Numbered from the stretch's first letter, positions 11,176-18,678 are shown. The stretch is DNA of 30,633 bases from Candidatus Pelearchaeum sp. (GCA_015520425.1 WAQC01000044.1:1-30633), one strand, 5' to 3'. Notes: generated from the letters alone by a model not told the origin. A program made the numbers and translations.

Positions 11176-12690
11176 ATGCCCAAGCTGGCTTATAGTAAGA
11201 GAGGCGTAGTTGTGTCAGACCATCCATACGCTACGCTGGCTGGCTTGAGGATGCTTGAAGCAGGAGGCAACGCTTTTGACGCGTGTATAGCGATGAGCGC
11301 AGTCCTTGGAGTTGTACTCCCATACACCAGCGGCATAGGTGGAGACGCCTTCATCCTAGCCAAAACCAAACGCGGGGTAGAGGCGCTTAACTCCTCTGGA
11401 AAATACGCCGAAAACCTAGACGAGACGCTCTACAAGAAGCTTCTCAACGAGGGAATGCCTGAGAGAGGCCCTTACACGATAACCGTCCCAGGCCTGGTAG
11501 CGGCGTGGCAGGCTGTGGTAGAGAGATACTGCAACATGGGTGTGAGGGAGCTACTTGGTGAGGCGATAAAGTATGCCTCTGGTGGTTTTCCTGTGAGCAG
11601 GTCTCTCTATAAGGCTGTGGAATATTGCCGCGGGAGCCTGGGCTGGAGCGTCGGGTGGCGGGAGCTTTACGGCGATGCGAGGGAAGGCGAGACGCTAATC
11701 CAGCGCGGCATGGCGCGCGTCCTAGAAGCCATAGCGAACAAGGGCTTTGACGACTTCTACCTAGGCGAGACAGCCTCACAGATAGTAAAAGAGCTTAAGC
11801 AGCAAAACTGCCCACTCACGGCCAGCGACTTTGAAAACCATAGGGCAGTATGGGTAAGCCCACTAACAATACGCTACGCTGGTTATTCGGTTCATGAGCT
11901 TCCTCCAAACACACAAGGCATAACTGCCCTCCAACTCGTGAAACTGTATGAAATTGCGGAAAAGAAGGGAGAAGATTTACAATCACCCGCGAATGTTGCT
12001 AAGATAGCTACCCTAGCTTATCATGATAGGAATAGGTATGTGGCAGACCCAGATAAGTTTGATGCGCCGTTGGATATGTTGTTGTCTGAAGAGTATTTGG
12101 AGCGGTGTATGAGTATGCCGCTTCCTTTACAGTCGCCTGAGATAATTCATGGAGACACCACATTCCTCGCCGCGGCCGATGAGGATGGAAACACGGTGGG
12201 CTTCATCCAGAGCCTATACTACCCATTCGGCTCTGGGGTGGTTGCCCTCGGCATCCCCTTCCAGAACAGGGGATTTGGCTTTGACACACGTCAAGACAGC
12301 CCCAACAGGCTTGAGCCAGGCAAGAGGCCGCGCCACACGCTCTCGGTAATGCTGGCCGAGAAAGACGATAGACGGCTCTGCATAGGATGCGCAGGAGCAG
12401 ACCTGAGACCACAGCTCCACGCATACACACTAATCGCAACACTCAGAGAAGACCTGCCACTAGAGACAGCGGTATCAAGACCGCGAACCCTCGCAGTATC
12501 AGACAAATCGGGAATCTACCTGATAAAAGAAGAACAGAAAAGACAGCAGACAGTAATAGATGGAATAAGGATAGAGAGCATAGAATATCCATCAACAGAA
12601 GTGGGGATAGTGAATGCGCTTGACATACGCGGCTCATACATGAAGGCGGTGGCAGACCCGCGTAGTGAGGGTGTTCCCCTACCTCTCTAA
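11176..12690 (+). CDS. ggt: Gamma-glutamyltranspeptidase family Ntn-hydrolase
   Basis: Family members cleave gamma-glutamyl bonds of glutathione-like or gamma-glutamyl compounds after self-cleavage into two chains. The 504-residue proenzyme shows the N-terminal GGNAFDACIAMSAVLGVVLPYTSGIGGDAF block and the processing site: Thr328 in HGDTTFLAAADEDGN becomes the N-terminal nucleophile of the small subunit. FGSGVV and RPRHTLSVML follow. I see no signal peptide, so it should act in the cytoplasm, unlike many bacterial GGTs; the real substrate may not be glutathione. ATG 11176 follows GGTGAG; GTG 11167 is the alternative. Confidence 0.9.
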   Translation: MPKLAYSKRGVVVSDHPYATLAGLRMLEAGGNAFDACIAMSAVLGVVLPYTSGIGGDAFILAKTKRGVEALNSSGKYAENLDETLYKKLLNEGMPERGPYTITVPGLVAAWQAVVERYCNMGVRELLGEAIKYASGGFPVSRSLYKAVEYCRGSLGWSVGWRELYGDAREGETLIQRGMARVLEAIANKGFDDFYLGETASQIVKELKQQNCPLTASDFENHRAVWVSPLTIRYAGYSVHELPPNTQGITALQLVKLYEIAEKKGEDLQSPANVAKIATLAYHDRNRYVADPDKFDAPLDMLLSEEYLERCMSMPLPLQSPEIIHGDTTFLAAADEDGNTVGFIQSLYYPFGSGVVALGIPFQNRGFGFDTRQDSPNRLEPGKRPRHTLSVMLAEKDDRRLCIGCAGADLRPQLHAYTLIATLREDLPLETAVSRPRTLAVSDKSGIYLIKEEQKRQQTVIDGIRIESIEYPSTEVGIVNALDIRGSYMKAVADPRSEGVPLPL

Positions 12691-12696
12691 CGCACA

Positions 12697-12707
12697 TTTT
12701 TTAATTA
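12697..12707 (+). promoter_or_regulatory. T-rich end of GGT gene and candidate TATA box
   Basis: TTTTTTAATTA starts seven bases after the GGT stop. The T-run could end the upstream transcript. The TTTTAATTA part could also act as a TATA box starting transcription near 12728-12732, ahead of the aminotransferase. Confidence 0.35.
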
Positions 12708-12781
12708 CTCAATAGAACGAAGACCATAATGAAAGGAAGAAGATATGCGTCTTTTCTGGTTGTTGTGAGGGTGAAAGAGAG

Positions 12782-13948
12782 GTGAATGGTTCTCAGGTAT
12801 TGTTGATGATTCCAGGACCAACAGACCTGCATCCCCGCGTTATTGATGCTATGCGGAGGCAGATGATAGACCACCGTAGCGAGGAGTTTCGCGAGCTTAT
12901 GCGCTCACTGGAGGAGCGTTGTAAGAAGGTTTTTGAGACGCGTAATGATGTTTATGTCCTCACAGCCTCTGGGACTGGAGGCGTTGAGTGCGCTGCCTCC
13001 AACCTAGTTGAGCTGGGGGATAAAGTGCTCGTACCCATAGCTGGCGTCTTCGGGGAGAGGATGGCAGACGCCATAGAGGCGTATGGCGGTGAGGTCGTTA
13101 GGATAGAACTACCGATAGGCGAAGCACCAACTCCACAGATAATAAAGAAAAGCCTAGAAGAAAACCCTGATGTAAGCATCGTAGGCTTCCCATACAACGA
13201 TACCTCCACAGGCACAATAGCGAGAGACCTTCCAGGAATAATCAGGGCCTGCAAGGAGCATGGCGTTCTAACCGTTGTGGATGCAGTATCAATACTCGGC
13301 GGCGCTAAGCTCCCTGTTGATGAGCTGGGTATAGATGTCTGCATAACGGGTAGCCAGAAGTGCCTCGCGGCGCCGCCTGGGCTTGCGCTCATATCGTTCT
13401 CAGAGAAGGCGCTTGAGAAGGCTGAGAAAAAGAAAAAACGGCCACATTATTTTGATGTGGTCAAGTATCGGAAGTTCTTGGAGGAGCGTCAGGAGACTCC
13501 CTTCACGCCTGCTGTCTCCCTATTCTTCGCCCTGGACGAGGCTCTGAAGATTATCGTTGATGAGGTAGGGCTTGATAGGTGGATTGAGAGACACCAGGCG
13601 GGCGCGGCTGCTCTCTATGCGGCAGCCTCGGAGCTTGGTGTAGAGCTATTCGCCAAGGAAGACTTTCGCTCACCTACTGTTCTGGCATTCAAGCCGCCCA
13701 AGAATATTACCGACGCCCAGATAAGACAGGTGATGCTGGAGAAGTTTAGGGTACGAATCGCAGGCGGCTTGGCGCAGTTCCGCGGCAAGATGTTCCGCAT
13801 AGCCAATATAGGAAACGTGGCTGGTGATAGAATACTAAAAACGATAGACGCCCTTGCCCAGACACTCCAGCAACTAACTGGCAACAGCAGGCGCGAAGAA
13901 GCTTTAGAAGCAGCTAAAAGGGAGCTGGATAAACGCTGGCCGGGGTGA
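12782..13948 (+). CDS. Class V aminotransferase (serine-pyruvate / alanine-glyoxylate type)
   Basis: PLP enzyme of the AGXT-like branch, which transfers amino groups among serine, alanine, glyoxylate and related 2-oxo acids. Of 388 residues, IPGPTDLHPRV is the N-terminal hallmark, VLTASGTGGVECA binds the cofactor phosphate, TVVDAVSILGGAKLPVDELGIDVCITGSQKCLAAPPG carries the PLP lysine (Lys193), and the C-terminal domain includes FRIANIGNVAGD. Archaeal class V enzymes of this branch (for example MJ0959) can make phosphoserine from phosphohydroxypyruvate. With serA and a SerK-like gene close by, a role in serine or phosphoserine synthesis is likely but not proven. GTG 12782 follows GAGAG; no in-frame ATG is better placed. 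Confidence 0.9.
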   Translation: MNGSQVLLMIPGPTDLHPRVIDAMRRQMIDHRSEEFRELMRSLEERCKKVFETRNDVYVLTASGTGGVECAASNLVELGDKVLVPIAGVFGERMADAIEAYGGEVVRIELPIGEAPTPQIIKKSLEENPDVSIVGFPYNDTSTGTIARDLPGIIRACKEHGVLTVVDAVSILGGAKLPVDELGIDVCITGSQKCLAAPPGLALISFSEKALEKAEKKKKRPHYFDVVKYRKFLEERQETPFTPAVSLFFALDEALKIIVDEVGLDRWIERHQAGAAALYAAASELGVELFAKEDFRSPTVLAFKPPKNITDAQIRQVMLEKFRVRIAGGLAQFRGKMFRIANIGNVAGDRILKTIDALAQTLQQLTGNSRREEALEAAKRELDKRWPG

Positions 13949-13951
13949 GGT

Positions 13952-14396
13952 ATGGCTGTTCTTTGAAGAGTTTAGCGAAGGCCAGGTCTTCAAGAGCCGT
14001 GGAAGAATCATAACCTCAACAGACCTAGAGGCCTTCACAGCGCTCACATGGGCTACAAACCCAATATTCCTAGATGATAACGTCGCCAAGTCCCGCGGCC
14101 TCCCTGGCCGCGTTGTGCCAGGCGCTCTCACGCTCTCATACGCCATAGGGCTACTCTACCAGCAGGGCATCTTTGACCACATACTAGCGCTCACGGCCAT
14201 AAATAACCTGTCCTTCAAGTCTCCAGTGATGGTTGGAGATGAGATAGAAGCAGAGGCCACCGTTTCCAGCAAGAGGGAGACGCAGAAGCCTGGAATGGGA
14301 GTAGTAAGTTTCGCGATGAGCTGCAGGAACAAGACGAAGAACACCACCTGCTTGCAGTGTGAGATGACCTTCATAATCATGCGTCAAAAATCTTAG
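13952..14396 (+). CDS. MaoC-like hotdog-fold protein with disrupted start and lost catalytic residues
   Basis: The conserved reading frame is open from 13908 to 14396 and encodes FFEEFSEGQVFKSRGRIITS from about 13959, then a single MaoC-type hotdog domain of about 146 residues (GRVVPGALTLSYAIGLL, FKSPVMVGDEIEAEATV). That frame has no ATG, GTG or TTG before the conserved part. The well-placed ATG 13952, just after GGTGAGGT, reads only MAVL before TGA, and adding one base would join it to the main frame. So there is a one-base frameshift (error or mutation) or a rare CTG start at 13956. The hydratase motif SGDxNPxH reads TWATNPIF: the catalytic Asp is Ala and the His is Phe, so R-specific enoyl-CoA hydratase activity is unlikely. 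It follows the aminotransferase gene immediately. Confidence 0.72.
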
Positions 14397-14456
14397 CCAT
14401 CAAAGCATACGATACTAAGAGATAATAATCACCCTTTTTATCTTATCATACGATAG

Positions 14457-15356
14457 ATGAGCGATTCCGACAGCCTTGGTGTTGAACCCTCTAACTCACT
14501 CATACTACATGAGGAGGTAATCCCCTCAATCATTAGCTCCCTCTCAAAAAACATACAAGCACAACAGTATGTCATTCACCCAGTAATAATAGATGGTAAA
14601 AGCCTAATGGTTATTGATGGGATGCACCGCGTAGCGGCTTTACAGAGCTTGGAAATACCGCTTACACCAGTCTATCGCGTTGATTATCTAGGCAGCCACA
14701 ATGTGAAGCTGTATAGTTGGTGTCGCGTCGTCGCGCATAGGGTTGGGGGAGAGTATTTCAGGGAGATGGCTAGGGAGCTGGGGCTATATGTCAGAAGAGT
14801 AAGCCCGAATGAAGCGCGTGAAGGACTGGAGAGACGTAGATACGTGGTATGCATAATGACGCACAACGATGGAACGCTGGCGCTAGAGGGAGAAGACCTA
14901 GGCGCGTGGGAAACATATCAAATAATCTCCAAGCTTGATGAGCTCGTACGCGGCTATGGATTATCCTACTCATCTGAGGAGGAAGCGATAAGAAGATTCT
15001 CATCGGGAAGCGCTGGGTGCATATACTTAGTCCCGCGCCTGAAGAAGGAGGAGGTGCTGGAAATAGCTATGAGCGGTAGGCGGCTACCGCCCAAAAGCAC
15101 ACGCCACATAGTTGATAATCGTCCCATGTTCGTATTCGCTCCTCTGGAGCTTCTAAAGCTGGAGAAACGCGACGCTGAGCGTAAGCTAGATGAGTGGCTG
15201 GGGGAGAGCAGGGCTGTAAAGCTCCCGCCGAGGCAGGTCATAGACAGGGAATACGAGGAGGCGATAGTAGTATACCTACATGCGCGCGACGATGTTCTGA
15301 AGCTATATCCGCCGCAAATCCTGGAGCTTGTCAGCCGATTAACCTCATCTCTCTAA
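14457..15356 (+). CDS. serK: ParB/sulfiredoxin-fold protein, SerK-like (putative ADP-dependent serine kinase)
   Basis: The N-terminal part (about 1-110) has the ParB/sulfiredoxin fold seen in archaeal free-serine kinase SerK (TK0378 of Thermococcus): LILHEE with Glu19/Glu20, HPVIIDGKSLMVIDGMHRVAAL with Asp54-Gly-Met-His57-Arg58, matching the DGHHR nucleotide-binding motif. SerK phosphorylates serine with ADP, and in reverse could make serine from phosphoserine. The rest (to residue 299) is longer than in SerK (about 240) and I do not recognise the extra C-terminal part. Its 3-prime end overlaps convergent serA by 26 bases, and an aminotransferase lies upstream, supporting serine metabolism over chromosome partitioning. 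Function is inferred, not shown. Confidence 0.7.
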   Translation: MSDSDSLGVEPSNSLILHEEVIPSIISSLSKNIQAQQYVIHPVIIDGKSLMVIDGMHRVAALQSLEIPLTPVYRVDYLGSHNVKLYSWCRVVAHRVGGEYFREMARELGLYVRRVSPNEAREGLERRRYVVCIMTHNDGTLALEGEDLGAWETYQIISKLDELVRGYGLSYSSEEEAIRRFSSGSAGCIYLVPRLKKEEVLEIAMSGRRLPPKSTRHIVDNRPMFVFAPLELLKLEKRDAERKLDEWLGESRAVKLPPRQVIDREYEEAIVVYLHARDDVLKLYPPQILELVSRLTSSL

Positions 15357-16263
15357 GTTTAGAGACTATTCTCTCAGCTAGGAGCGTCGCAGCTAGTCGT
15401 TGTGCTTCGCGTGTCTCCGCGCCTATATGTGGGGTTAGGACAACGTTATCCAGCTCAAGTAGCTTACTCCCAACGGGAGGCTCGCGCTCAAAAACATCAA
15501 GGGCAGCGCCAGCTATCCAGCCCTCACGTAAGGCACGGTAAAGAGCTTCTTCATCAATCACAGCACCGCGCGAAGCATTAACAATTACCGCACCGCGTTT
15601 CATGCGTCTAAGCCTCTCCTCATTAATCATGTGCCGCGTATCATCTGTCAAGGGAACGTGGAGAGTTATAAAATCAGACTCGCTGAGCAGCCTATCCAAA
15701 TCAACAAGCGTAGCGTCTGTCTGTTGCAAAACCTCTCTAGGGATGTCAATGATGTCGTAGGCTAAGATTCTCATGCCTATTGCGCGCGCTATTTCAGCCA
15801 CGCGCCTCCCAATTCTTCCAAATCCGATAACCCCAAGAACCTTGCCAGACAGCTCTGTTCCGAGGAGCTCGTGTTTGGGCCATTTCCCCTCCTTCATCAA
15901 TCTATCTGCAAGCGCAATCTTCCTAGCAACCGCTATCATCAAACCCACCACAAGCTCCGCTACAGCATTCACGGGGGCTTCGGGGGTATTGAGAACCACT
16001 ATGCCGCGCCGCTCCGCCGCTGCCAGGTCTATATTGTCAAGACCAGTTCCAGCCCTACCTATTATCTTAAGAGCCCTACCCGCGTCTATCACGCTTGACG
16101 TTATCTTGGTCCGTCCCCTAACGACCACAACATCAAAGCCCCCTATCTCACCGATAAGCTCCTCCGACGAAATCCCTGGCCTATACACCACCTCTATCCC
16201 AGCATCCCTAAGTAGGGTTAGGGCAGCTTCATCCACAGGGTCGCATACCAAAGCCCTTACCAT
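15331..16263 (-). CDS. serA: D-3-phosphoglycerate dehydrogenase family 2-hydroxyacid dehydrogenase
   Basis: NAD-dependent D-2-hydroxyacid dehydrogenase, most like the SerA branch that oxidises 3-phosphoglycerate to 3-phosphohydroxypyruvate, the first step of serine synthesis. The 310-residue protein contains RGRTKITSSVID and IGRAGTGLDNIDL in the substrate domain, the Rossmann motif GVIGFGRIGRRVA, the catalytic Arg in NASRGAVIDEEAL, Glu in DVFEREPP and His in LTPHIGAET. It lacks C-terminal ACT/ASB regulatory domains, so serine feedback through those is not expected. Glyoxylate or other hydroxyacid reductase activity remains possible. ATG 16263 has TATA-like TCATAAAG about 30 bases upstream on its strand. 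Confidence 0.88.
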   Translation of the reverse strand: MVRALVCDPVDEAALTLLRDAGIEVVYRPGISSEELIGEIGGFDVVVVRGRTKITSSVIDAGRALKIIGRAGTGLDNIDLAAAERRGIVVLNTPEAPVNAVAELVVGLMIAVARKIALADRLMKEGKWPKHELLGTELSGKVLGVIGFGRIGRRVAEIARAIGMRILAYDIIDIPREVLQQTDATLVDLDRLLSESDFITLHVPLTDDTRHMINEERLRRMKRGAVIVNASRGAVIDEEALYRALREGWIAGAALDVFEREPPVGSKLLELDNVVLTPHIGAETREAQRLAATLLAERIVSKLREMRLIG

Positions 16264-16322
16264 ACCAAACCAAATACACGCATCACGCCTGCTTTATGAG
16301 TGTGCAGCTGGCTCAGTCCCCG

Positions 16323-16332
16323 CTCCTAGGAG
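16323..16332. repeat. Perfect 10-base palindrome in the serA-carS spacer
   Basis: CTCCTAGGAG lies in the 150 to 200 base divergent spacer between serA and carS. A palindrome this short can arise by chance; its position upstream of both genes is the only reason to list it. Apart from this and TATA-like boxes I see nothing else in the spacer. Confidence 0.3.
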
Positions 16333-16400
16333 TGTTCTCGTCATCCCGCTGTTGGAGCGACGTTCATTCATCATCGCCAGTTGTATGATGGGATTCTAGC

Positions 16401-16410
16401 CTAATAAAAT
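16401..16410 (+). promoter_or_regulatory. Candidate TATA box for carS
   Basis: CTAATAAAAT ends four bases before an in-frame ATG at 16414. Transcription from this box would begin near 16430, downstream of that ATG, which argues for the later start at 16471. Confidence 0.4.
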
Positions 16411-16470
16411 GTTATGGCCAGGCGTGTCGGGGAAGCTCATATACAGGCTATTAGAGTGCTGTGTGCGAAG

Positions 16471-16989
16471 ATGGACGGCTTCCTATGGGCGCTGGCCTAC
16501 GTCTGGCCAGCATACGTAACCAACGCAACACCAGTAGTTGCGGTTAAGCTACTCAAGCGACGACACCCAATAGACATGCACGCCACCTTCATAGATGGGC
16601 GCCGCCTACTCGGCGATGGAAAAACCATAGAAGGATTCATCTCAGGCCTAGGGTTTGGAACGCTCATAGGCTTTGTGATGATGCTTCTAATACCAGGCCT
16701 CTTCCGCTGGCCCCTGGAGATACTTCTCATAACCCTGGGAGCGATGCTAGGCGACATAGCGGGGGCGTTCATCAAACGTAGGCTAGGGATTCCTCATGGA
16801 GGCCCAGCGCCCATACTAGACCAGCTCGGCTTCCTAGCAGGGAGTCTCGCAGTGGTTGCCGCCACGCTAGGGCTTCCAAAATGGCTTGACATAGTTACGA
16901 TAGCACAGCTCGCTCTCTTCACGCTCATAATGCACGTCGCCACCAACATCTTTGCTTATCTCCTAAAAATAAAAGACCGCTGGTGGTGA
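16471..16989 (+). CDS. carS: CDP-archaeol synthase
   Basis: Integral membrane enzyme that transfers CTP to digeranylgeranylglyceryl phosphate, making the activated lipid precursor for archaeal polar head groups. Diagnostic segments are WPAYVTNATPVVAVKLL (first helix), RRLLGDGKTIEGF, GDIAGAFIKRRLGIPHGGPAPILDQLGFLAGSL, and hydrophobic helices at about residues 1-30, 55-80, 80-95, 115-135 and 140-165. Starting at ATG 16471 gives 172 residues, the usual length for this family. The in-frame ATG 16414 would add 19 residues but seems to lie upstream of the likely transcription start. It marks the cell as an ether-lipid archaeon. Confidence 0.92.
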   Translation: MDGFLWALAYVWPAYVTNATPVVAVKLLKRRHPIDMHATFIDGRRLLGDGKTIEGFISGLGFGTLIGFVMMLLIPGLFRWPLEILLITLGAMLGDIAGAFIKRRLGIPHGGPAPILDQLGFLAGSLAVVAATLGLPKWLDIVTIAQLALFTLIMHVATNIFAYLLKIKDRWW

Positions 16990-16993
16990 AACT

Positions 16994-17003
16994 GCTTTAT
17001 ATC
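16994..17003 (+). promoter_or_regulatory. Candidate TATA box for the GYD-domain gene
   Basis: GCTTTATATC-like sequence centred about 26 bases before ATG 17024, fitting a leaderless transcript. It lies just after the carS stop, so carS and the GYD gene probably have separate promoters. Confidence 0.5.
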
Positions 17004-17023
17004 AGTAAGGAACATCAACAAAC

Positions 17024-17314
17024 ATGCCAATCTACATAATCTTGGGAAACTATACACAGCAGGGCATAGCAAACATTAAGGACTCACCCAAGAGGCGTGA
17101 GGCTGTTAAGAAGATGGTTGAAGAAGCAGGTGGCAAGTGGCTGGCGTTCTACTACACCTTTGGCCAGCATGACTTTGTATCCATACTTGAGCTACCAAAC
17201 GACGAGGTGGCGCTGGAGATTCTACTAAAAATCGGGAGCCAGGGGAATGTGCGCACAACAACGCTGAAAGCCTTTCCAGAAAACGAGGCCGACAAAGTCA
17301 TACAAAAGCTATAA
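17024..17314 (+). CDS. GYD-domain protein
   Basis: Small 96-residue ferredoxin-like alpha/beta protein of the GYD family (named for a Gly-Tyr-Asp motif; here the region reads YTFGQHDFVSILELPNDEVAL, with H-D in place of Y-D). The start MPIYIILGNYTQQGIANIKDSPKRREA and the end VRTTTLKAFPENEADKVIQKL are typical. The biochemical role of the family is unknown; members are thought to be dimeric and resemble ligand-binding or stress-response ferredoxin-fold proteins. It has its own candidate promoter and is separated by 150 bases from the transporter gene. Confidence 0.82.
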   Translation: MPIYIILGNYTQQGIANIKDSPKRREAVKKMVEEAGGKWLAFYYTFGQHDFVSILELPNDEVALEILLKIGSQGNVRTTTLKAFPENEADKVIQKL

Positions 17315-17350
17315 CCATAAAGGGCTACAGCACTGAGCTGGCCGTAAGCA

Positions 17351-17383
17351 ATAGCTTAAAACATCATGAAATAATTAAGCTAT
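17351..17383. repeat. Inverted repeat upstream of the BMP transporter gene
   Basis: Perfect 9-base arms, ATAGCTTAA at 17351-17359 and TTAAGCTAT at 17375-17383, separated by 15 bases (24 bases centre to centre). It sits between the GYD gene and the transporter gene, just before TTTAATTTTCTTAAG near 17392. It could be an operator for a dimeric regulator of transport genes, or a hairpin ending the GYD transcript. No U-run follows immediately, which slightly favours an operator. Confidence 0.5.
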
Positions 17384-17464
17384 GATTTCCATTTAATTTT
17401 CTTAAGCACGGGAATTGTTGAAAAAGGTTTTTAGCGCGTTCTAATGCGGCATGAGGAGCAGGAT

Positions 17465-18661
17465 ATGAGACGCAATACTAGTGCAGTATCAAAGGCCTCT
17501 GCCGTATTGGTGGTTCTGCTGGTGTTGTTCGCCGCTGTTGCTGTAGTGGGGTGGACTAGACCACCAGAGGTACAAACGGTGACAGAACGGCTCACAGAGA
17601 CCAAGACCGTCACGGTAGGCGGAGGAGAAGCCCAAACGGTCACAGTAACCCAAACCGTAACGCAAACAATAGGAGAGGCTCCCAAGAAGAAGCTCGTCGT
17701 AAGGGCTGTCTTCCAGACGCCTGTGAGCGAGCCTTGGGACGGGGCGATACACGCTGCAATCCTAGCGGTCGCGGAGGAGTATAGGGCTAAGGGAATAGAG
17801 ATTGACTACCAGTTCGTTGATAGGAAGGTTGACCCGAAGGAGTATGAGCTTGCCCTCCGCGACGCTGCCAAGGTTGCTGACGTGGTATTCCTAGATGCTT
17901 TCTTGAAGGAGGACATAGCTAGGCGTGTGGCGAAAGACTTCCCAGACGTGGCCTTCGCGGCTGGGAGTGAGTTCCTGCCCACGCCGCCTAACTTCGCCGT
18001 CTTTGACAACTGGCTACACCAGCCAGCCTTCCTAGCTGGTATAATCGCTGGCAAGATAACCCAGACCAACAAGATAGGCATAGTAGCCGCTATGGAGATA
18101 AACGAGGTCAATAGGATAGTCAACGCATTCATAGCAGGCGCTAAGACCGTTAACCCAGAGGTTCAGGCTAAGGTTGTGTATCTGCTGGGCAACATACCCC
18201 CAGGCGAGTCTCCCTGGTATCATCCTGCAACAGCCAAGAGGCTTGCAAAAACGTTGATAGACTTGGGCGCTGATGTGATATTTGCGGAGCGCGTCGGTGC
18301 TGAGGAAGCGGCGCTGGAAGCCATGGCAGAGGGTAAGAATGTATGGATAATCGGAAACATGGCTGACCAGTATGATAGGGCGCCTGACGTAACTATAACC
18401 AGCCTAGTGTGGGACATGAGGCCAACGGTGCGTGTTGTGTTTGAGCGCGTCCTAGCAGGGACGTTCACGGCCGATAACCTAGGGACATACTCTTGGATGA
18501 GCTTTGACGGCTCATACCTGGCCCCCTTCCACCACTTCGGCGAGCCATCGCCACCACTAACGCAGGAGATACTAAACCTGGTGAAGGAGTGGGAGACCAA
18601 GATAAAGGAAGGCCTGACCTGGGTGCCCATAATAGAATCGCCGCCAGTGTCAGATTTTTAG
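17465..18661 (+). CDS. BMP-family ABC transporter substrate-binding protein (nucleoside type)
   Basis: Extracytoplasmic binding protein of the basic membrane protein/PnrA family, which captures purine or pyrimidine nucleosides (sometimes other ligands). After a positively charged N-terminus comes a single hydrophobic segment (about residues 10-32), then a Thr/Val-rich stalk with repeated TVT units (about 38-70), a common surface tether in archaea. There is no lipobox Cys, so it is probably held by its N-terminal helix. The binding domain starts at KKKLVVRAVFQTPVSEPWDGAIH and includes VADVVFLDAF, FAAGSEF, FLAGIIAGKIT, IGIVAA and ITSLVWDMRPTV. ATG 17465 has GAGGAG upstream; ATG 17444 would add seven residues. 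The gene is followed by its ATPase and permease genes. Confidence 0.88.
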   Translation: MRRNTSAVSKASAVLVVLLVLFAAVAVVGWTRPPEVQTVTERLTETKTVTVGGGEAQTVTVTQTVTQTIGEAPKKKLVVRAVFQTPVSEPWDGAIHAAILAVAEEYRAKGIEIDYQFVDRKVDPKEYELALRDAAKVADVVFLDAFLKEDIARRVAKDFPDVAFAAGSEFLPTPPNFAVFDNWLHQPAFLAGIIAGKITQTNKIGIVAAMEINEVNRIVNAFIAGAKTVNPEVQAKVVYLLGNIPPGESPWYHPATAKRLAKTLIDLGADVIFAERVGAEEAALEAMAEGKNVWIIGNMADQYDRAPDVTITSLVWDMRPTVRVVFERVLAGTFTADNLGTYSWMSFDGSYLAPFHHFGEPSPPLTQEILNLVKEWETKIKEGLTWVPIIESPPVSDF

Positions 18662-18678
18662 CCAAAACCCAAAAAATT

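Noticed and set aside
14115..14396. Starting the MaoC-like gene at the internal ATG 14115
   Set aside because: The conserved N-terminal half of the hotdog domain (from about 13959) would be lost; the conserved frame clearly begins earlier.
14391..14420. TCTTAG/CTAAGA inverted repeat after the MaoC-like gene
   Set aside because: Arms of six bases include the stop codon and the loop is 18 bases; it can easily occur by chance and has no U-run.
14457..15356. ParB chromosome-partition protein
   Set aside because: There is no ParA or parS-like site nearby, no central helix-turn-helix, and the context (aminotransferase, serA) and DGMHR motif fit SerK better.
15773..16399. 208-codon open frame antisense to serA
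   Set aside because: It overlaps the Rossmann domain of SerA entirely, and its Ser/Thr/Pro-rich composition marks it as a shadow.
17560..17680. Tandem repeat of ACGGT/ACCGT units
   Set aside because: It lies within the coding sequence and simply encodes the repeated TVT stalk of the binding protein.
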